This document shows, one piece after another, positions 11,667-24,155 of a stretch of 64,000 nucleotides of DNA (its first letter is position 1; each line of letters opens with the position of its first letter). Made by a program: the position numbers and the translations under genes. The notes under the pieces were generated by a model, which searched no databases, was not told the DNA's origin, and was given only the letters and a program-made list of their open reading frames with translations. Origin of the DNA: Jacaranda mimosifolia (lineage: Eukaryota > Streptophyta > Magnoliopsida > Lamiales > Bignoniaceae); contig CM032121.1 of NCBI GenBank assembly GCA_018894105.1, positions 37,480,230 to 37,544,229 on the forward strand, in the 5' to 3' direction.

Positions 11667-12567
11667 GGCCACATTTGATTTGATATTTTGGTAATAGCAG
11701 GTATTGTAGTAGTGGTATAATAATGAGATATTAGCCACCACTCATAATTTTAGTGGCCTATTTAATACATAAAATTGTATATAAATTAGCCCCCGCCCAT
11801 ATCTCTCACGATTCATTCTCTGTTGTTTGATACTTTCCATTGTAATTTATATGTCAATTGTGCCCTTTACTCAAGAAATTCGGTCCATGAAAAAAAAAAA
11901 AATGTTCTGCAATTGGAATTCCAATATATATATATATTCATATCATCATATGTTGGAGTTAATGAATAATATTTATATTATTATGTAAAACATTTAGAAT
12001 GCTTATATACAAAGTCTGCATAATATTTAATGAATAGTACTCTATTTGAGTAAACATTTGTTATATTTATATATTTCAAAGCTAAAATATATATCTAATT
12101 TATTTATAAATATTAACTAAAAATCAAACAAATTAAAAATAAAAAAACTTGATCATTTACTGATATTAATTATTGTTAAATTGTTATCTTTGAGTTTGTG
12201 CCATAATCATTAGATCAAATATTAATTCAAGGACATGATCTGAAATAAGTATAAATACAAATTAAATCAAGTAAAAAATAATATCAAAATAAGACACAGC
12301 TGAGGACAAGGGGACATAAGTGTAAAATTCGCATTGTTATTTGAGGACAAAATTAAAAATTTGGCCCAACATTTCATTGAATCTGTGGGAGCAATTGGAT
12401 AGTAGCGGTCTATGGGCTACTATTGGAATAGCGGCTATTCAAGTGAACAGCACCGGGCCAGCGATTATTTGCGGGCTGGCCCACTAGCCTCATGTTGTCT
12501 ATCAAACATGCAATAATCGGAGATTAGCTTCTTTTGTTGGGGGTAATGGTTGAAATCAAATGTGGCC
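11667..12567. mobile_element. 901-bp TIR element with GGCCACATTTGATTT ends
   Basis: Both ends read GGCCACATTTGATTT inward (15 identical bases). Flanks are TTC/TTA, a possible decayed 3-bp target duplication. A GC-richer inner segment (12395-12500) has short inverted repeats. No transposase frame, so it is non-autonomous. Confidence 0.65.
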
Positions 12568-12725
12568 TTATGTATATCCTTCTATAACTTTACCCATTTA
12601 CATTTCTTATGAATCTTTCCATATTGACTAATGTAGACAGACTGTTATGTGATGTTTTCTATCACAAAGATGAATAATTCCTCCAAATAAAACATGGTTA
12701 TAGGAGGTAATAACTCTCATATGAT

Positions 12726-13116
12726 TAGGGGTGGGTGTTCAGATCTAGTAATTCAATTATCGACACAATTTGATTGAATATTATTTAGTTGGTTAGATTT
12801 TTTATTAAAATTTTTTATGAGTTAGGTACATAATGCTCGAATAAAATTTCGGGTCATATATAGGATAAAAGGTCATATTCGATTGGGTAATTTAGGTGCC
12901 CAACTTAAATTGTTGTGACAGAAGCCAAATTTTTATTCTTTTTGTTTTACATTTTATAATTTTAGCATACGTATATTTAAAAAAAAATAAAATTATGTTG
13001 AGTATCTGAATCCAAAATTGTCAGTACCCAACAAATTTGGTATCGTGTCGAATAGTTAAAATTGATACATAACATGTCAGATACTCAAATTCATTTGATC
13101 CGAATGCCCACCCCTA
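12726..13116. mobile_element. hAT-type MITE, 391 bp
   Basis: Starts TAGGGGTGGGTGTTCAGATC and ends with GAATGCCCACCCCTA, a typical plant hAT miniature inverted repeat. Flanks CATATGAT / TATGTAGC do not give a clean 8-bp duplication, so it is probably old. Non-coding. Confidence 0.65.
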
Positions 13117-13262
13117 TATGTAGCTAATGATTATCAATTTGGGATAAGATGAAAATTGTGCCAAGCCATTATAACTGCTCATGCCTTGAAATCGTAAGGA
13201 AGACTCAATTTTTCGTACTAAAATCACTGGAGGTTTGAGTCATCTTCAAAACATAATATTAA

Positions 13263-13700
13263 GGGAATGTTTGGTTAAATTTTCTCAAAATAAAATTATT
13301 TTAAAGAAACATTACCAAATATATACTCATTTTCCCTCCAAAATATTAAAGTAGATTTTCACAAAATATCCTCTATATCCCCCCAAACTTCCCTATTTTC
13401 CAATATATACATACATATTATATATATCATATATATTTTTTTATTATTCTTACAATAAAAAAAATTACTCAATTTTAGTTTCACCCCAAAAATCCAATAA
13501 AAAAATATTAATTTGACTACTATAGTAAAGAATGTATTCCCCAAAATATAAACAAGCATAGCAAAACTCTCCAAAACAAATTTACAATTGTTCCTCAAAA
13601 CATAATAAAAAATCCATCACATTCCTCAATACAACTTTCACATTTTCTAGTCCCACTTACAACATCCATCCCCCCAAAACACGTATCTATCACTAGTTTA
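13263..13700 (+). mobile_element. Hairpin-ended Tourist-like MITE, copy 3 (right end eroded)
   Basis: Begins GGGAATGTTTGG with the hairpin end, then the family's standard order (TCCAATATATACATAC, TTATTATTCTTACAAT, AATTTGACTACTATAGTAAA). The usual CCAAACATTACC right end is missing after about 13690. Confidence 0.6.
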
Positions 13701-14135
13701 ATGCGAGCCTTGAGGAATAATTCATCAATTTTTCATTTTTTTTTTCCAATTTTTGGAATTCATGTTCCAATTATCTTGTAATTCCTCTCCCTTATAAATC
13801 ACTTATTAATTTTTTAGGATCACAGTTAGAACTTAGAAATCAACTGAAATCACTTTCTCAAAACACTTCCAAGCCCAATCATCACAATCCGAAGTTTCAA
13901 AATTTTAATTAGCAACAAAGGAACATACTATACAGTAGCTTAAAGTTGAGTTTTAGCTCCAAATCATAAATTATTCCATGTGAAGCCCAGCCGTAGTGGG
14001 CTCGAAACTGTCCACTGAATTGAAAAATTCGAGCCCAATTGGCATATTCAATTATTCTATGACAATGTTTAATGGGCCTCGTTCTTAATAATCAAAAAGC
14101 CCACTGAGAGAACTCCTGAGCAAAAGGGCTTCAGT

Positions 14136-14143
14136 ATAAATAC
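14136..14143 (+). promoter_or_regulatory. Promoter-like island: TATA box after GGGCC/GCCCA elements
   Basis: TATAAATA is preceded within 160 bp by several GGGCC/AGCCCA motifs, which resemble the site II elements of plant growth-related promoters, and followed by a CT-rich leader-like stretch (14150-14210). This is the arrangement of an expressed plant promoter, but no recognised gene follows. Confidence 0.4.
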
Positions 14144-14540
14144 GGCACCCTCTTCTTCTCCTTCCACTGCTTCATTTTTCCAGTTTCCCTGCAGCCGCTC
14201 CCCCGCCCCACTTTATTTACGTATATTATTTACTTACGCTTTATAAGTGTATGATTTACAGTTAATACGTATAATTATGTGTAGTTATATACAAATAATT
14301 GCACGGTACTGAGGCTCTGTGGAAACAAAAATCTGCAGAAGCCTAATCTTAATGTGCAGAAATTGAAGATATCGGGATCCGCTTTGCAGCTGAAATTACA
14401 AGGATTTTTCTTAATATTTCTGCTGCCTGTAATGCCCGAATATTTACTTAATTGCTTTATTTTTCCATTTCTGAAGACGAAAAGGAAAAGGCTTTAAACG
14501 ACGTCGTTCATATTCTGTGGGTCTTTGACAGTGAATAAGA

Positions 14541-14714
14541 ATGGCACTGCAGGGAAGTAATAGGCCCAAAGAATTGAAATGGAGAGGTCGACGTCTCATG
14601 AAGGTTCATTATTTCTGGGTAGTACAATTATCATTTAGTGTAGAATTGAATGCCAGTTTGAGAATGGATGTACCATGTGTCCAATCCAAAGCTGTATCGT
14701 GCAACTTAAAGTAG
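14541..14714 (+). CDS. hypothetical 57-codon reading frame downstream of the TATA island
   Basis: ATG at 14541 opens a frame beginning MALQGSNRPKELKWRGRRLM and ending at TAG 14712-14714. It lies about 400 bp below the TATA-like site in locally less AT-rich DNA. I recognise no domain and no splice evidence. It may be a first exon of a decayed gene, part of a non-coding RNA, or chance. Function unknown. Confidence 0.2.
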   Translation: MALQGSNRPKELKWRGRRLMKVHYFWVVQLSFSVELNASLRMDVPCVQSKAVSCNLK

Positions 14715-17198
14715 CTACGATCTATGTTGTGGTCTGTCTGAAAATAACTTCACTAGATGAATTTAAAGGAGATTTAAAGGAGCTGTCTCCTGGGTCTCAG
14801 TTTAAGACATGTGTACATGAAATTGTGAGTTTATACTTGGGTTGCTCTAATCTTAGGTCAATTGCCCATATGCGTATGATGGAGGTTAAACCTTCAAAGG
14901 ACAGAAATACCCTTAAACTTATCGAATATATCCCAACAGCTGTTATGAGTAGCACCTTTTCTATTTGGGTTGGGATGACTCGATCCAATAGCTTGATTAA
15001 TTTGATCGTATGATATGGAATCTCTAGCACTATAAATACTGTTGCTATTCGTCGAGATAGGGGTTGAATCATCACTTCAACTTTGATCTACACATAAATA
15101 AAATCGATGTTCAAGATTCCTTACCAAATTTAAGCTCCCACACACCAAAGCTTCTTAGGTCAATGTTCTCGACCTTGACTCTTCATCGAGTTCGATCAAC
15201 TCTAGGTCCTTAGGTCGATCTATTTGACGTCAGACTATAAATAGATTGACCTAATTTTTAATTGGATCAGTATGAAATAAAAAATTTTGAGACTCTAACA
15301 AGGATGTGAAGGCCATGGGCTTTAAAGTAATTTTGTTGCGTACATATGAAATTATATATATTACATTTTGAAATAAAATATGTAATAGTAGATGAAGTAA
15401 AAAATTTGTACTGTTTGTACCAACTTTTCTTAAGGACCAACTTCACGTGCGTGAGGAAAGTTGGAGCAGCAATTGAGGGTAGAGCCTACTTGATCATACT
15501 TGAACTGCAGAGCTATATTGAGCTGATGATTGGTCAATTCCAACTATGAAATTAAGTATTGTGTTTGAAGTATAATGGTCCATGAAAGTCTAATTATGAA
15601 ATTAGTTTGGTAAGAATCGGTGGAAAGGCGATGGATTGAGAAATTATAGACCACCTTAGAAACATGCTTAAACGAAGAGAGGCAAGACATCTACATGAAT
15701 TTTTGTCATATTTATGAGGTATACAAGAAAAGAAAATAATCATTTGACCAAGTAGTTGTTAATTTTAATAACAATAACTGTAAGAGATGATGTGAAATTC
15801 GATATAACATCGATTTCATTTAATTACATAGTTAAGATTGTTTATTAGTAACATCATTCTCGTATTTGTATGTACAATATAAAGTTCGAATTAAAGTGAT
15901 CATAATAATGTGTGTAATATATATGACACTGTGCAAACTTAGATAGTTCATTTAGTGAAATTTTTTGATCGAATCTAAACCTTGATGCGCACACTTGTTT
16001 CAATTAATCATTTGTTTCGCTAAGTAGGAAACATCGATTAATAAAAAAATAATTATTTAATAAATTCATTAGGGTTAGAGGGAAAGAACAACCAAATTTG
16101 TTCATAGGATATTAGGCCTAGGAAGAAACCATTTTCCACATGTACTCTTTAATTGGTAGTTCATTTTTGTTTCCTTTAGAGCCATTAAAAACGCTGAGAA
16201 AAGTTCAACAATATTTACTATTGCTGGCTACGTTGCATCTGTAAATGCGGCTGACGGGAATTTCACATGGAGCCTTTATTATTTTTGGGCAATGCATTGG
16301 AGTTGAATGGATTAGATTATAGTTCATTGAATCAGAAAAAACAAAACCTAGAGTTGAGGTGAAGAGATATAGGTTTTATTTGAGCGAACCACTTTTTGAA
16401 TTTGTTGGATTCTTAATTCTTTATTCATTATTTAAATTAATCATTTTTTATGTGATTATTCTATTAATGCAGATAATTCGATCTAATATAAATATGAAAT
16501 TATATTATCCATACAAGATAGAACTAGTTGATAAGAATAAAAAAAATAGAATAAATGTTGGAATTTTTATTTCCAGCGTATAGTGGGATGCATATCTTAA
16601 GGTGGTCAGTGAATCCAAATAATTATTACACTTCTGTGACGACTTAAATGACTCTCCTATGAGTTTGAATGACAATTATGCCCTTTTGAATCTTTCTTGC
16701 GTAAATTATATTTATATTTAAATTGTCCAAATGGATAATAATATAAAATGAGCAATCAAAATATCAATTTAAAGGGTAAACAAATCAAAATTTTTCTTAG
16801 AGTGATATGAGCAAAAGCCGTAAAACACTATTGAGTTAATGAGATCACACACTATATCACTTCAAAAGAGAAAATGTCAACAACACATTTAATAATCAAT
16901 TAAAAAATATTAATAAAAAAGAGAGAATTGAAAGCCATGTGAGGAAATAGCCAAAGTACCCTCCTAATGAATTGGAGAAATGGCCAGGGCCACTATGAAG
17001 AATTGACAGCCATGTGATCCAATTATTCATCAAAGTAAATGCTTATGCCTATGTATACCACACTAACTTTTAAATAAAATAACAAGACTTGCAATCTATC
17101 TTTGCTAACCAAAAATGTGGTGGGTGTTTCACTCCAGTCAACTTCTCATACAGCCTGGCTTCATAAATGATCCATTTAATGCCAAGGAAAATAATATT
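14715..17198. other. Unassigned intergenic DNA
   Basis: Mixed-composition sequence. 14770-15260 is less AT-rich and includes two TATAAATA motifs (15030 and 15238 regions), possibly an old retroelement end, but no TG..CA pair or duplication could be fixed. Frames at 14675-15013 (both strands), 15346-15549 and 16359-16583 have no recognisable domains. Confidence 0.4.
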
Positions 17199-17670
17199 GG
17201 CAATGTCTGATTATGTTTTTTGTGTGATTTTTAATATGTATTTTGGGAGAATGAATGTTAAAAGTGATATTAGAGAATGGGAAAGTTGTGTTGGAGAATA
17301 TAATAAATTTTTTGTTATATTTTGGGGAATAGTTAAAAAGTAGTTTTGAAGAGTTTTAGTATGTTTGTTTATATTTTAAATGAGATATTTTATGCTGTAA
17401 CAGTCAAATTAATGTTTTTATTAAGTTTTTGGGTTGATAGTAGAATTAAGTGATTTTTTTATTGTTAGAACAATAATAAGATATATATGATATATATATA
17501 TATAGAATATGTATGTACATATTAAAAAATGGGGAGTTTGGGGGATAATGAAGGATATAAGATGGTATTTTGGGGGAAAAAATTAAGTGTTTTGGAGGGA
17601 AAATGAAGATATGCTTGATTGTGTTTTTCCAAAATAATTTTGTTTTGGGGAAACACAACCAAATATTACC
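17199..17670 (-). mobile_element. Hairpin-ended Tourist-like MITE, copy 4
   Basis: Left end GGCAATGTCTG, right end CCAAATATTACC, flanked by ATT on both sides (17196-17198, 17671-17673). The hairpin end is at the right (about 17610-17668). Confidence 0.72.
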
Positions 17671-18214
17671 ATTATTGATTCTGAATTTTTTTGTCAGACA
17701 TTTTTGTCCTTCAAAATTTGATTCTTTAATTCGTGTAATCATTTATGACCACACAACATAATATTTTTTTTAAAATTAATTTCAATAATGGGTCAAATTG
17801 CAAATAAACTATTTGTTGATTGTTTATGGTGTGGATTCTTCCAAGTAATGTGGACATTATTTGGTTGCTATCAAAGCAAATAAATGGACTTTAGAATGTT
17901 ATTCAAGTTTACATCAATATTTTTTTCAAAAAAGAATTATGTTTTTTAAATTTGTCCTCATTTTGTGAATTGGCTTTTGAAGTCTATTTTATGCGGATTT
18001 TATGAGATTTGTGTCGTCTCAGATTCTATTTTTTATTTGTTTGTCTTGTTCGGTATGATAAAGGGATCTATTATTTGCATATTTTACTGAAAACCTAAAG
18101 AAACTCTCGAAATTTATATGTACCATTAGAACTGATGAAAATAATTTTACCATTATATCTAATTAATAAACTCTTCATTCATTCTTAAAAATTTTCAATA
18201 CACAAACTAATATA

Positions 18215-18840
18215 TGATGGCCCAAATCAGCGAGACCCAACACCCAGTCAACGGCCCAGGACCCAAGCGACTCGTCGACCCTGTTCGACCAATCCACAAG
18301 GCGCTCCATGGCCCTCGGAGCTGCTCGACCATTATCAACCCCTCTTCTCGTCAATTCTCAAGTCGAGCCCTGCACAATACTCTGCCACAGCATTAAATGC
18401 GTTGACTGGCAGCACGCCTCCGCATTAATGGCGCATGCCCTCCTCTCACCGTCTGACACAGCAAACGCCGTAACAGTGTACCATCTTGTTCTATAACATA
18501 AAAGGACATCCAGCTGGCAATATTCAAACGGGGGAATTGACCAATTACCCCCGGTAGGAGGCTGGAGGTCCTTGGGGTAAGCCAAGGGCTTCCCTGACAT
18601 TTCCTACAAGGGAGAGAATATAAAAATCCCTCAACCTTTCATTTCACAGGTATGTACTCATACACTCAAAAGCCCCTACATTCCGCTGCTCGATTAAGAA
18701 GGTCGAATATATACTGACTTGAGCGTCGGAGGGCCTAAGCCGAGGGCCACTCGGCTAGCCTAACGTTTGCTGTGATTGCAGGATTCCAATCCTAAACCAA
18801 TCCACAAGATCAATACCCCAAATCCGTATCCATCATCAAA
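18215..18840 (+). mobile_element. LTR-like block (solo or truncated Ty3/gypsy-type LTR)
   Basis: GC-rich island starting TGATGGCCC, with a TATAAAAATCCCTCAACC promoter-like stretch (about 18620-18640) followed by CTGACTTGAGCGTCGGAGGG (18714-18733). That phrase is familiar to me from long terminal repeats of plant Ty3/gypsy elements. A candidate end is CATCA near 18835. No flanking duplication was found and no coding domains adjoin it. The short frames inside are not genes. Confidence 0.55.
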
Positions 18841-18859
18841 ATCGAACCCTCATCACAAA

Positions 18860-20193
18860 CATAAAAAGTATTACAACCTTTTATCAAATCATTAATTAGA
18901 GAAGAATACCTGTCATTATCTTTCTTGCCCTTGTGCTAGTTCTTACCTAAAAAATTCCACTAAGATGAAGGGCAATGTAGTCAGTTGAAGATGGCTACTG
19001 CTCATGGTATTGTCTCTTTATTTGTTGTTTTCAGCTGTAATGATTGTTCCCTGAGGAAGAGGTTTTGTTTATTCAAAGCCATTATTTTTAAAACATTTTT
19101 TTTTAATTTTGTCATTTTTATTTGAAAAGTAAAAACACTATTAATTTATACATATTATTAAAAAAAATTCTTTATTTTATTTTCAATTTCTTCTAAACCT
19201 ACTCTATCCTCCTGTTAGTACATTAATCAAATTCAAATTTAATTTGATATAAAGTATTCATTATTTTTTAAAATAAATAAAATATATATTTTTAATAAAA
19301 TAGATCTTTTTAAATATAAAAAATATAAATCACATAAATTTACAATATTATACTTACCCCAATCATTATCCCCAAACAAAACATTCAAACAAAATTTTAT
19401 TTTTATATTTAGGATTATAACTTTCCAATTTTTAAACCGCATAGTGAAAATAAAAACATATCCAAACGGGTGTTAGTTACAGCTCAATAATTGCTAAAAT
19501 TGAAAATATATATTGCAATTTGAATATCATTCAAGGATTATTGAGTAATTTCGCATATTATTAGGGTATAGATGAAAGCAATGTGGACACATTCACTTCT
19601 TAGTACAGGAGGGTTGTTATTTCTATAGCCTCTCAATTATTAGTACTAAGTAATCATCAGAATTTGGTATTATTTCTTTATCACTTTAATTAGCTAATTC
19701 CTATTAATAATATCTGTTTTAAAGTGCATAAAGTAATTACAAAGCCAACCCAAAAAAGAAAAATATGCCCAATTGGTCTTACAGATTACTGGCCAGTAGT
19801 GAAGGATAGTGGCAAAACTGACTCAAGATTTAAGAGGTCATCAATCTAAGTCTTATTAATGCGTGTTACTTTAGTGATATGGTCTTAAAAGCCGCCACGA
19901 CATAATGTTACTTTTAGCAAATCATGATTTAATGTATTATGTAGGAATTATTTTTTTCCCCAATTTATATATCTACATGTATCTTTAAAATTGAATTTCA
20001 AATTTCACACATAAAATTATAAAATTATGTTACTAAATCGATTGATCACTCAATGATATCACAAAATTGAAAATATTGTGTCCTTACATATGTTATAACA
20101 TACCTCTTCCTTAATTTTTATAAATACTCTCACTTTTCGCTCATTTGGTAAATTCATTATCTTACGTCTTTCCTTTTTAACTAATTTCTCATT
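18860..20193. other. AT-rich intergenic DNA
   Basis: No gene, clear TIR or LTR seen. A low-complexity block occupies about 19070-19460. Confidence 0.45.
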
Positions 20194-20584
20194 TAGGGGT
20201 GTAAAATGAGTCGAGTCAGCTCGATTCGATTATAGCTCACTTCAACTCGTGTTTGAGTTCTACTTTAGTTGTTCGAAAGTTCACGAGCCAGTTCATGAGC
20301 TTTTTTTTATTTTTAAATATTTTTGTATATTAATTAAATAGTTGATGTATATTATAATTTATTTTTTTATAATTTAATATTTATTATATATTATTAAATA
20401 ATTATAATATATATTATAATTTAAATTATTTTATTTGATTTAAAATTTTTTGGTGAGCTGAGCTTAAACTTGATTGGAATCAAGCTCGCGAGCTCGAAAT
20501 CAAGCCTTTAAAAGCAGGTTCATTCAACTCGAGCTCACACGCGAGTCTGTAATTTTTGTCGAGTTCGACTTATTTCCACCACTA
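20194..20584. mobile_element. hAT-type MITE, 391 bp
   Basis: Starts TAGGGGTGTAAAATGAGTCG and ends with TTATTTCCACCACTA, with GAGCTCGA/TCGAGCTC-rich inverted arms. Flanks TTCTCATT/TTTTTATC agree at 5 of 8 bases, a plausible decayed 8-bp duplication. Confidence 0.55.
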
Positions 20585-20739
20585 TTTTTATCCTTTATCC
20601 GGTTTGGTATTCCGAAAATTTTCACTTATTCATAAAGAAATTTTAAACTATCATCCATTAACACCTTAACTGCAGTGTATCATTTTCTTCTCTTCAGATA
20701 GGAAATCACACCACTTACCTATAAAAGAATTTCTTGTTT

Positions 20740-20784
20740 GATATATATATATATATATATCTGTGTGTGTGTGTGTGTGTGTGT
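20740..20784. repeat. (TA)n(TG)n compound microsatellite
   Basis: An AT dinucleotide run is followed directly by a TG run. Simple repeat with no gene nearby. Confidence 0.9.
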
Positions 20785-21134
20785 TAACGAAATTGTTCGA
20801 TATACAATTATTTATATTTAATAAATTAAATATATTTAATCCATTTTCAAAAAAAAAAAGAAAAGGAAAACCGCCAAAAATTTAATTCTTGATGGGGACC
20901 AGATTGCCAATTTGCCAATCCATGGTGAGGTCACATAATTTGGTATTCTTTCGCAGGCAAAAATAAAAGCAACCTTTTAAGTTGGGACCTCTTTCCCTTA
21001 GTAAATCATATGATGATGGTCTACGTAACGACAGTGAAATGGGTTGATATTTACACACACACATGCCTTCCACACATTTATCATTTTCTCTCTTTAGAAA
21101 CTTTCTATAATTTCCAGTAAAAAAGCAATTTAAA

Positions 21135-21303
21135 TCGTTTATTTTAATATATATTTTATCTCATATTTTATTACATAAATGTATGATACGTGTATAAAAT
21201 ATTTTCTTATAAAAATAATTAATTAAAAATTAAATATAGCTTAATTTATATACATCACATTGGAATATGAAATAAAATATAGAATAGAATAAAAGATCCC
21301 AAA
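21135..21303. repeat. AT-rich MITE-like repeat, copy a
   Basis: Shares with 55838-55990 and 63783-63972 the order TTTTATTT / ATATTTTCTTATAA / TAATTAAT / TTGGAATA / AGAATAAAAGATCCCAAA. The ends are weakly inverted (…GATCCCAAA against TTTAGATT). Non-coding. Confidence 0.45.
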
Positions 21304-22119
21304 TGGCAAAAAAGGAGAGCAATTTTTCTTATTTGCTCTCTCCATTGGATCACCTTTATGAGCCGCCCCCTCTAAATTTTAACTATCAACCGTTCATCAA
21401 AATAATGCTTCTCCTCTCCCTCCACACACAATTATTGTCCTCATAGTTTTTTTCTTTCTTTCTTTTTTAAATATATGGGGACCATTTTTTTGGATATATA
21501 TATATATATATATTTTTGTGTGTGATCAAAATTTGGTACAAAAATATTTTTTGGCTCGCTAAGTTTAGAAAAGTTATTCATTTATAAAAATTATTATTGT
21601 GGTAAGTACAAGTTTTTTAACCTTTTTTTTCCCAGTATTTATAATTAGTGACGCAATTTTAATATGAAGATCTAATAAATTGTACCAAAAATATTTTATG
21701 ATATTTATATTTTATCTATTTTACAGTAGTTTAGATGTGGATGGCTTTTTCTTCATATTGAGAAGGTTGGTATAATTTAACTTGACGACTCAATCACTTT
21801 ATCTTGCAGTTATAACATCAATCAAATTTAAGGTATTTCTCTATAATAAAATTAACTTGTAATGTTCCGCAAAAATTTTCTTACAAATAATAGCAACATC
21901 TTTTTGTTGTCATTTTTTTAATTAGTAAAAAATATATTTCTTTTTTTTATTATTGATGTCATCAATTTGTCATGTACAAATGTGTTCAGTAATAGTCAAT
22001 ATCGGTAACTTAAAAGTCCTAGTTATGTGACAAAATAAAATAATAATCACATTGTAAATATTATTTATGATAAATGAAAAATTATCATGGCGTCATGCAT
22101 GCACTTAGTTATAGTTATT
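21304..22119. other. AT-rich intergenic DNA with a CACTA-related relic
   Basis: The stretch about 21960-22060 resembles part of the element at 34496 (GTCAATATCGGTAACTTAAAA, GTGACAAAATAAAATAATAA). No gene seen. Confidence 0.4.
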
Positions 22120-22627
22120 ATATAATGTTTGGTCACATTTTGCCAAAACAAATTTATTTTGGCAAAATGTAACCAAACATATAGGTTCCAAAACAATAAA
22201 TTTAATTCCCAAAATACCTCTTTAAATTAATTGGCTTATCATCAAAAATTCCATATACATACACACGTATATATATCATAATATTTTATCATTATTTTTA
22301 CAATTGAAAAATCATATCCAATCATCACATATACATGTTATATATTTTATTACTATTTTTATAATAAAAAATATTATTATATTCCATTTTCATCCAAAAA
22401 TCTAACAAAAAAATATTAATTTGACTATTACAGTAAAATTGTCTCCTCCCAAAATATAAACAAACATACCAAAACTTTCCAAAATAAATTTCTAACTATT
22501 CCTAAAACATAAACAAACATACATCACATTCACCAACACAAATTTCACATTTCCCAACCCCACTCTCAAAACTCATTCTTCCAAAACATATAATCCAAAA
22601 CATACAATTTATATCCAAACATTACTA
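22120..22627 (+). mobile_element. Hairpin-ended Tourist-like MITE, copy 5
   Basis: The left end is a very clean hairpin (about 22123-22182, CCAAAACA paired with TTTTGG). The standard internal order follows and it ends CCAAACATTAC. The outermost bases are mutated so the 3-bp duplication is unclear. It appears to contain a short internal duplication of the TATACATGTTATATA segment. Confidence 0.68.
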
Positions 22628-23989
22628 TAATTTTTTTATATTTCTTTTTGTAGTGTCACCATAAGAGATAAGTGATGATTAAGACCTTTTTAGGAAAAGG
22701 ATTTTGGCATAACAAATCCGGACATAGAAAGGAGACGCAATCTGTCTGATGTGAGACATTTATATTATTGTTGGGCAAGCTTTAATTATTGATTATCAAT
22801 TCACATATAAAAATGACATAGCCTTCAGACATAATCAGCATAAAACTATTTTTGAGTAGGGCTACGATATTTAGTGGTCATTAGCAGTACTAAATTGAGA
22901 TATTTCGTGGACCCTATTGCTCTTATTGCTACTTAATCATTAATAAAATTAATCCATCGCTTTCATTATTTATTTATTTATTTAAAAATAAATAAAAATA
23001 AAGAGTTGAATGGCAGATCCAAATCCAATGCCAGCCAACAACCAAGTCTTTGCACCCAGAAGTCTATTTTTCTATCATCTCATGTTCTTGCTAATAATTT
23101 CTTCACCCCCGCCCACCCACCCCACCCCACCCCCCCCCCCCCCAACAATTTTAACTACTTGTGTAACTAATTATTAAAATGTGATTTTTATTTTAGATAG
23201 AAAAGAAGTGGATTCGTTTTATCGTACAGGCAATCATGGCACTATCATTTCTATATCCAATGAAATAGTTGTTAGTTATCTTGAAAGCATAAACATTATA
23301 GTGACCATCGTGATACATTGTTTTTATATGCATAAAGTAGATATATGTTATTTTGAAAATATCGATAGAGAAAAGAAAGTTATAGCTAGTGAACTTTGAG
23401 ACATTAGGGAAAGAAAAGAGTTACGGATAGTAACAAAATTATAATATATTTATTTTTTTGTATGTGGTGAAAATTTTCAAGTTAATTATTAAATTATTGA
23501 GATTTGCGTAATTACTTGTAGGATATTTTTGAAAAAATCAAATTTTATTGTATTTATGTGAAAATTGTGTAAAACCCTTTTTTTTTTTAGATAGTATGAA
23601 TTGAATTAAAGTTTTAGAATGAAAATTAGTCGAAATTTTATTTCTAGTATATAGTGAAAGATTTTTTTTTTTTTTTAATTTACTTGTTGTTATAGTTATT
23701 GTTTTTTTGGTTGTGGCATATTGTTCTTGGTTCTTCTCGTCTATGTCGATGGCAAAAAATTCAAAACCATGTCTGCATCGGTACTTTGATTGTTTGATAG
23801 ATCGTGACGTGGAACTAAAACCAATAAATTATGTCCATTGCTATTAATTCGAAGACCATTATCTCAATTAATATTATTTTTAACAAATTAAAGTGATTAG
23901 ATATAATAATTTTATTTTCCACTAATTAAATGTGATACTATAAAATTCTACAAATATGATATCTTGGTAATTAATTTAATTATATATAT
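22628..23989. other. AT-rich intergenic DNA with a C run
   Basis: Includes a cytosine-rich tract at 23106-23143. The 72-codon frame at 23181-23399 shows no domain. No gene seen. Confidence 0.45.
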
Positions 23990-24038
23990 TAAGTGATAAA
24001 AAAACTTATTTTGTCACCCTAATAATTTTTACAAACTC

Positions 24039-24072
<34 letters not shown>

Positions 24073-24142
24073 GTAGTAGTAGTAGTAGTAGTAGTGTTTA
24101 AGTTGTCATTATTGAAACTAGTGATAAAAATAATTGATCGGA
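23990..24142. repeat. CACTA-related relic with (AAT)n(AGT)n microsatellite
   Basis: Flanks of the microsatellite (about 24040-24096) match the internal part of the small CACTA-like element at 34496: TTTTGTCACCCTAATAATTT before it and GTGTTTAAGTTGTCATTATT after it. Confidence 0.5.
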
Positions 24143-24155
24143 GATTAGGTACATT

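Noticed and set aside
14675..15075. Overlapping 112- and 92-codon frames on opposite strands
   Set aside because: Neither has a domain, and they overlap each other; long frames here are explained by a locally less AT-rich patch.
18214..18600. Three overlapping frames of 60-80 codons
   Set aside because: They fall inside the LTR-like block and have no recognisable product.
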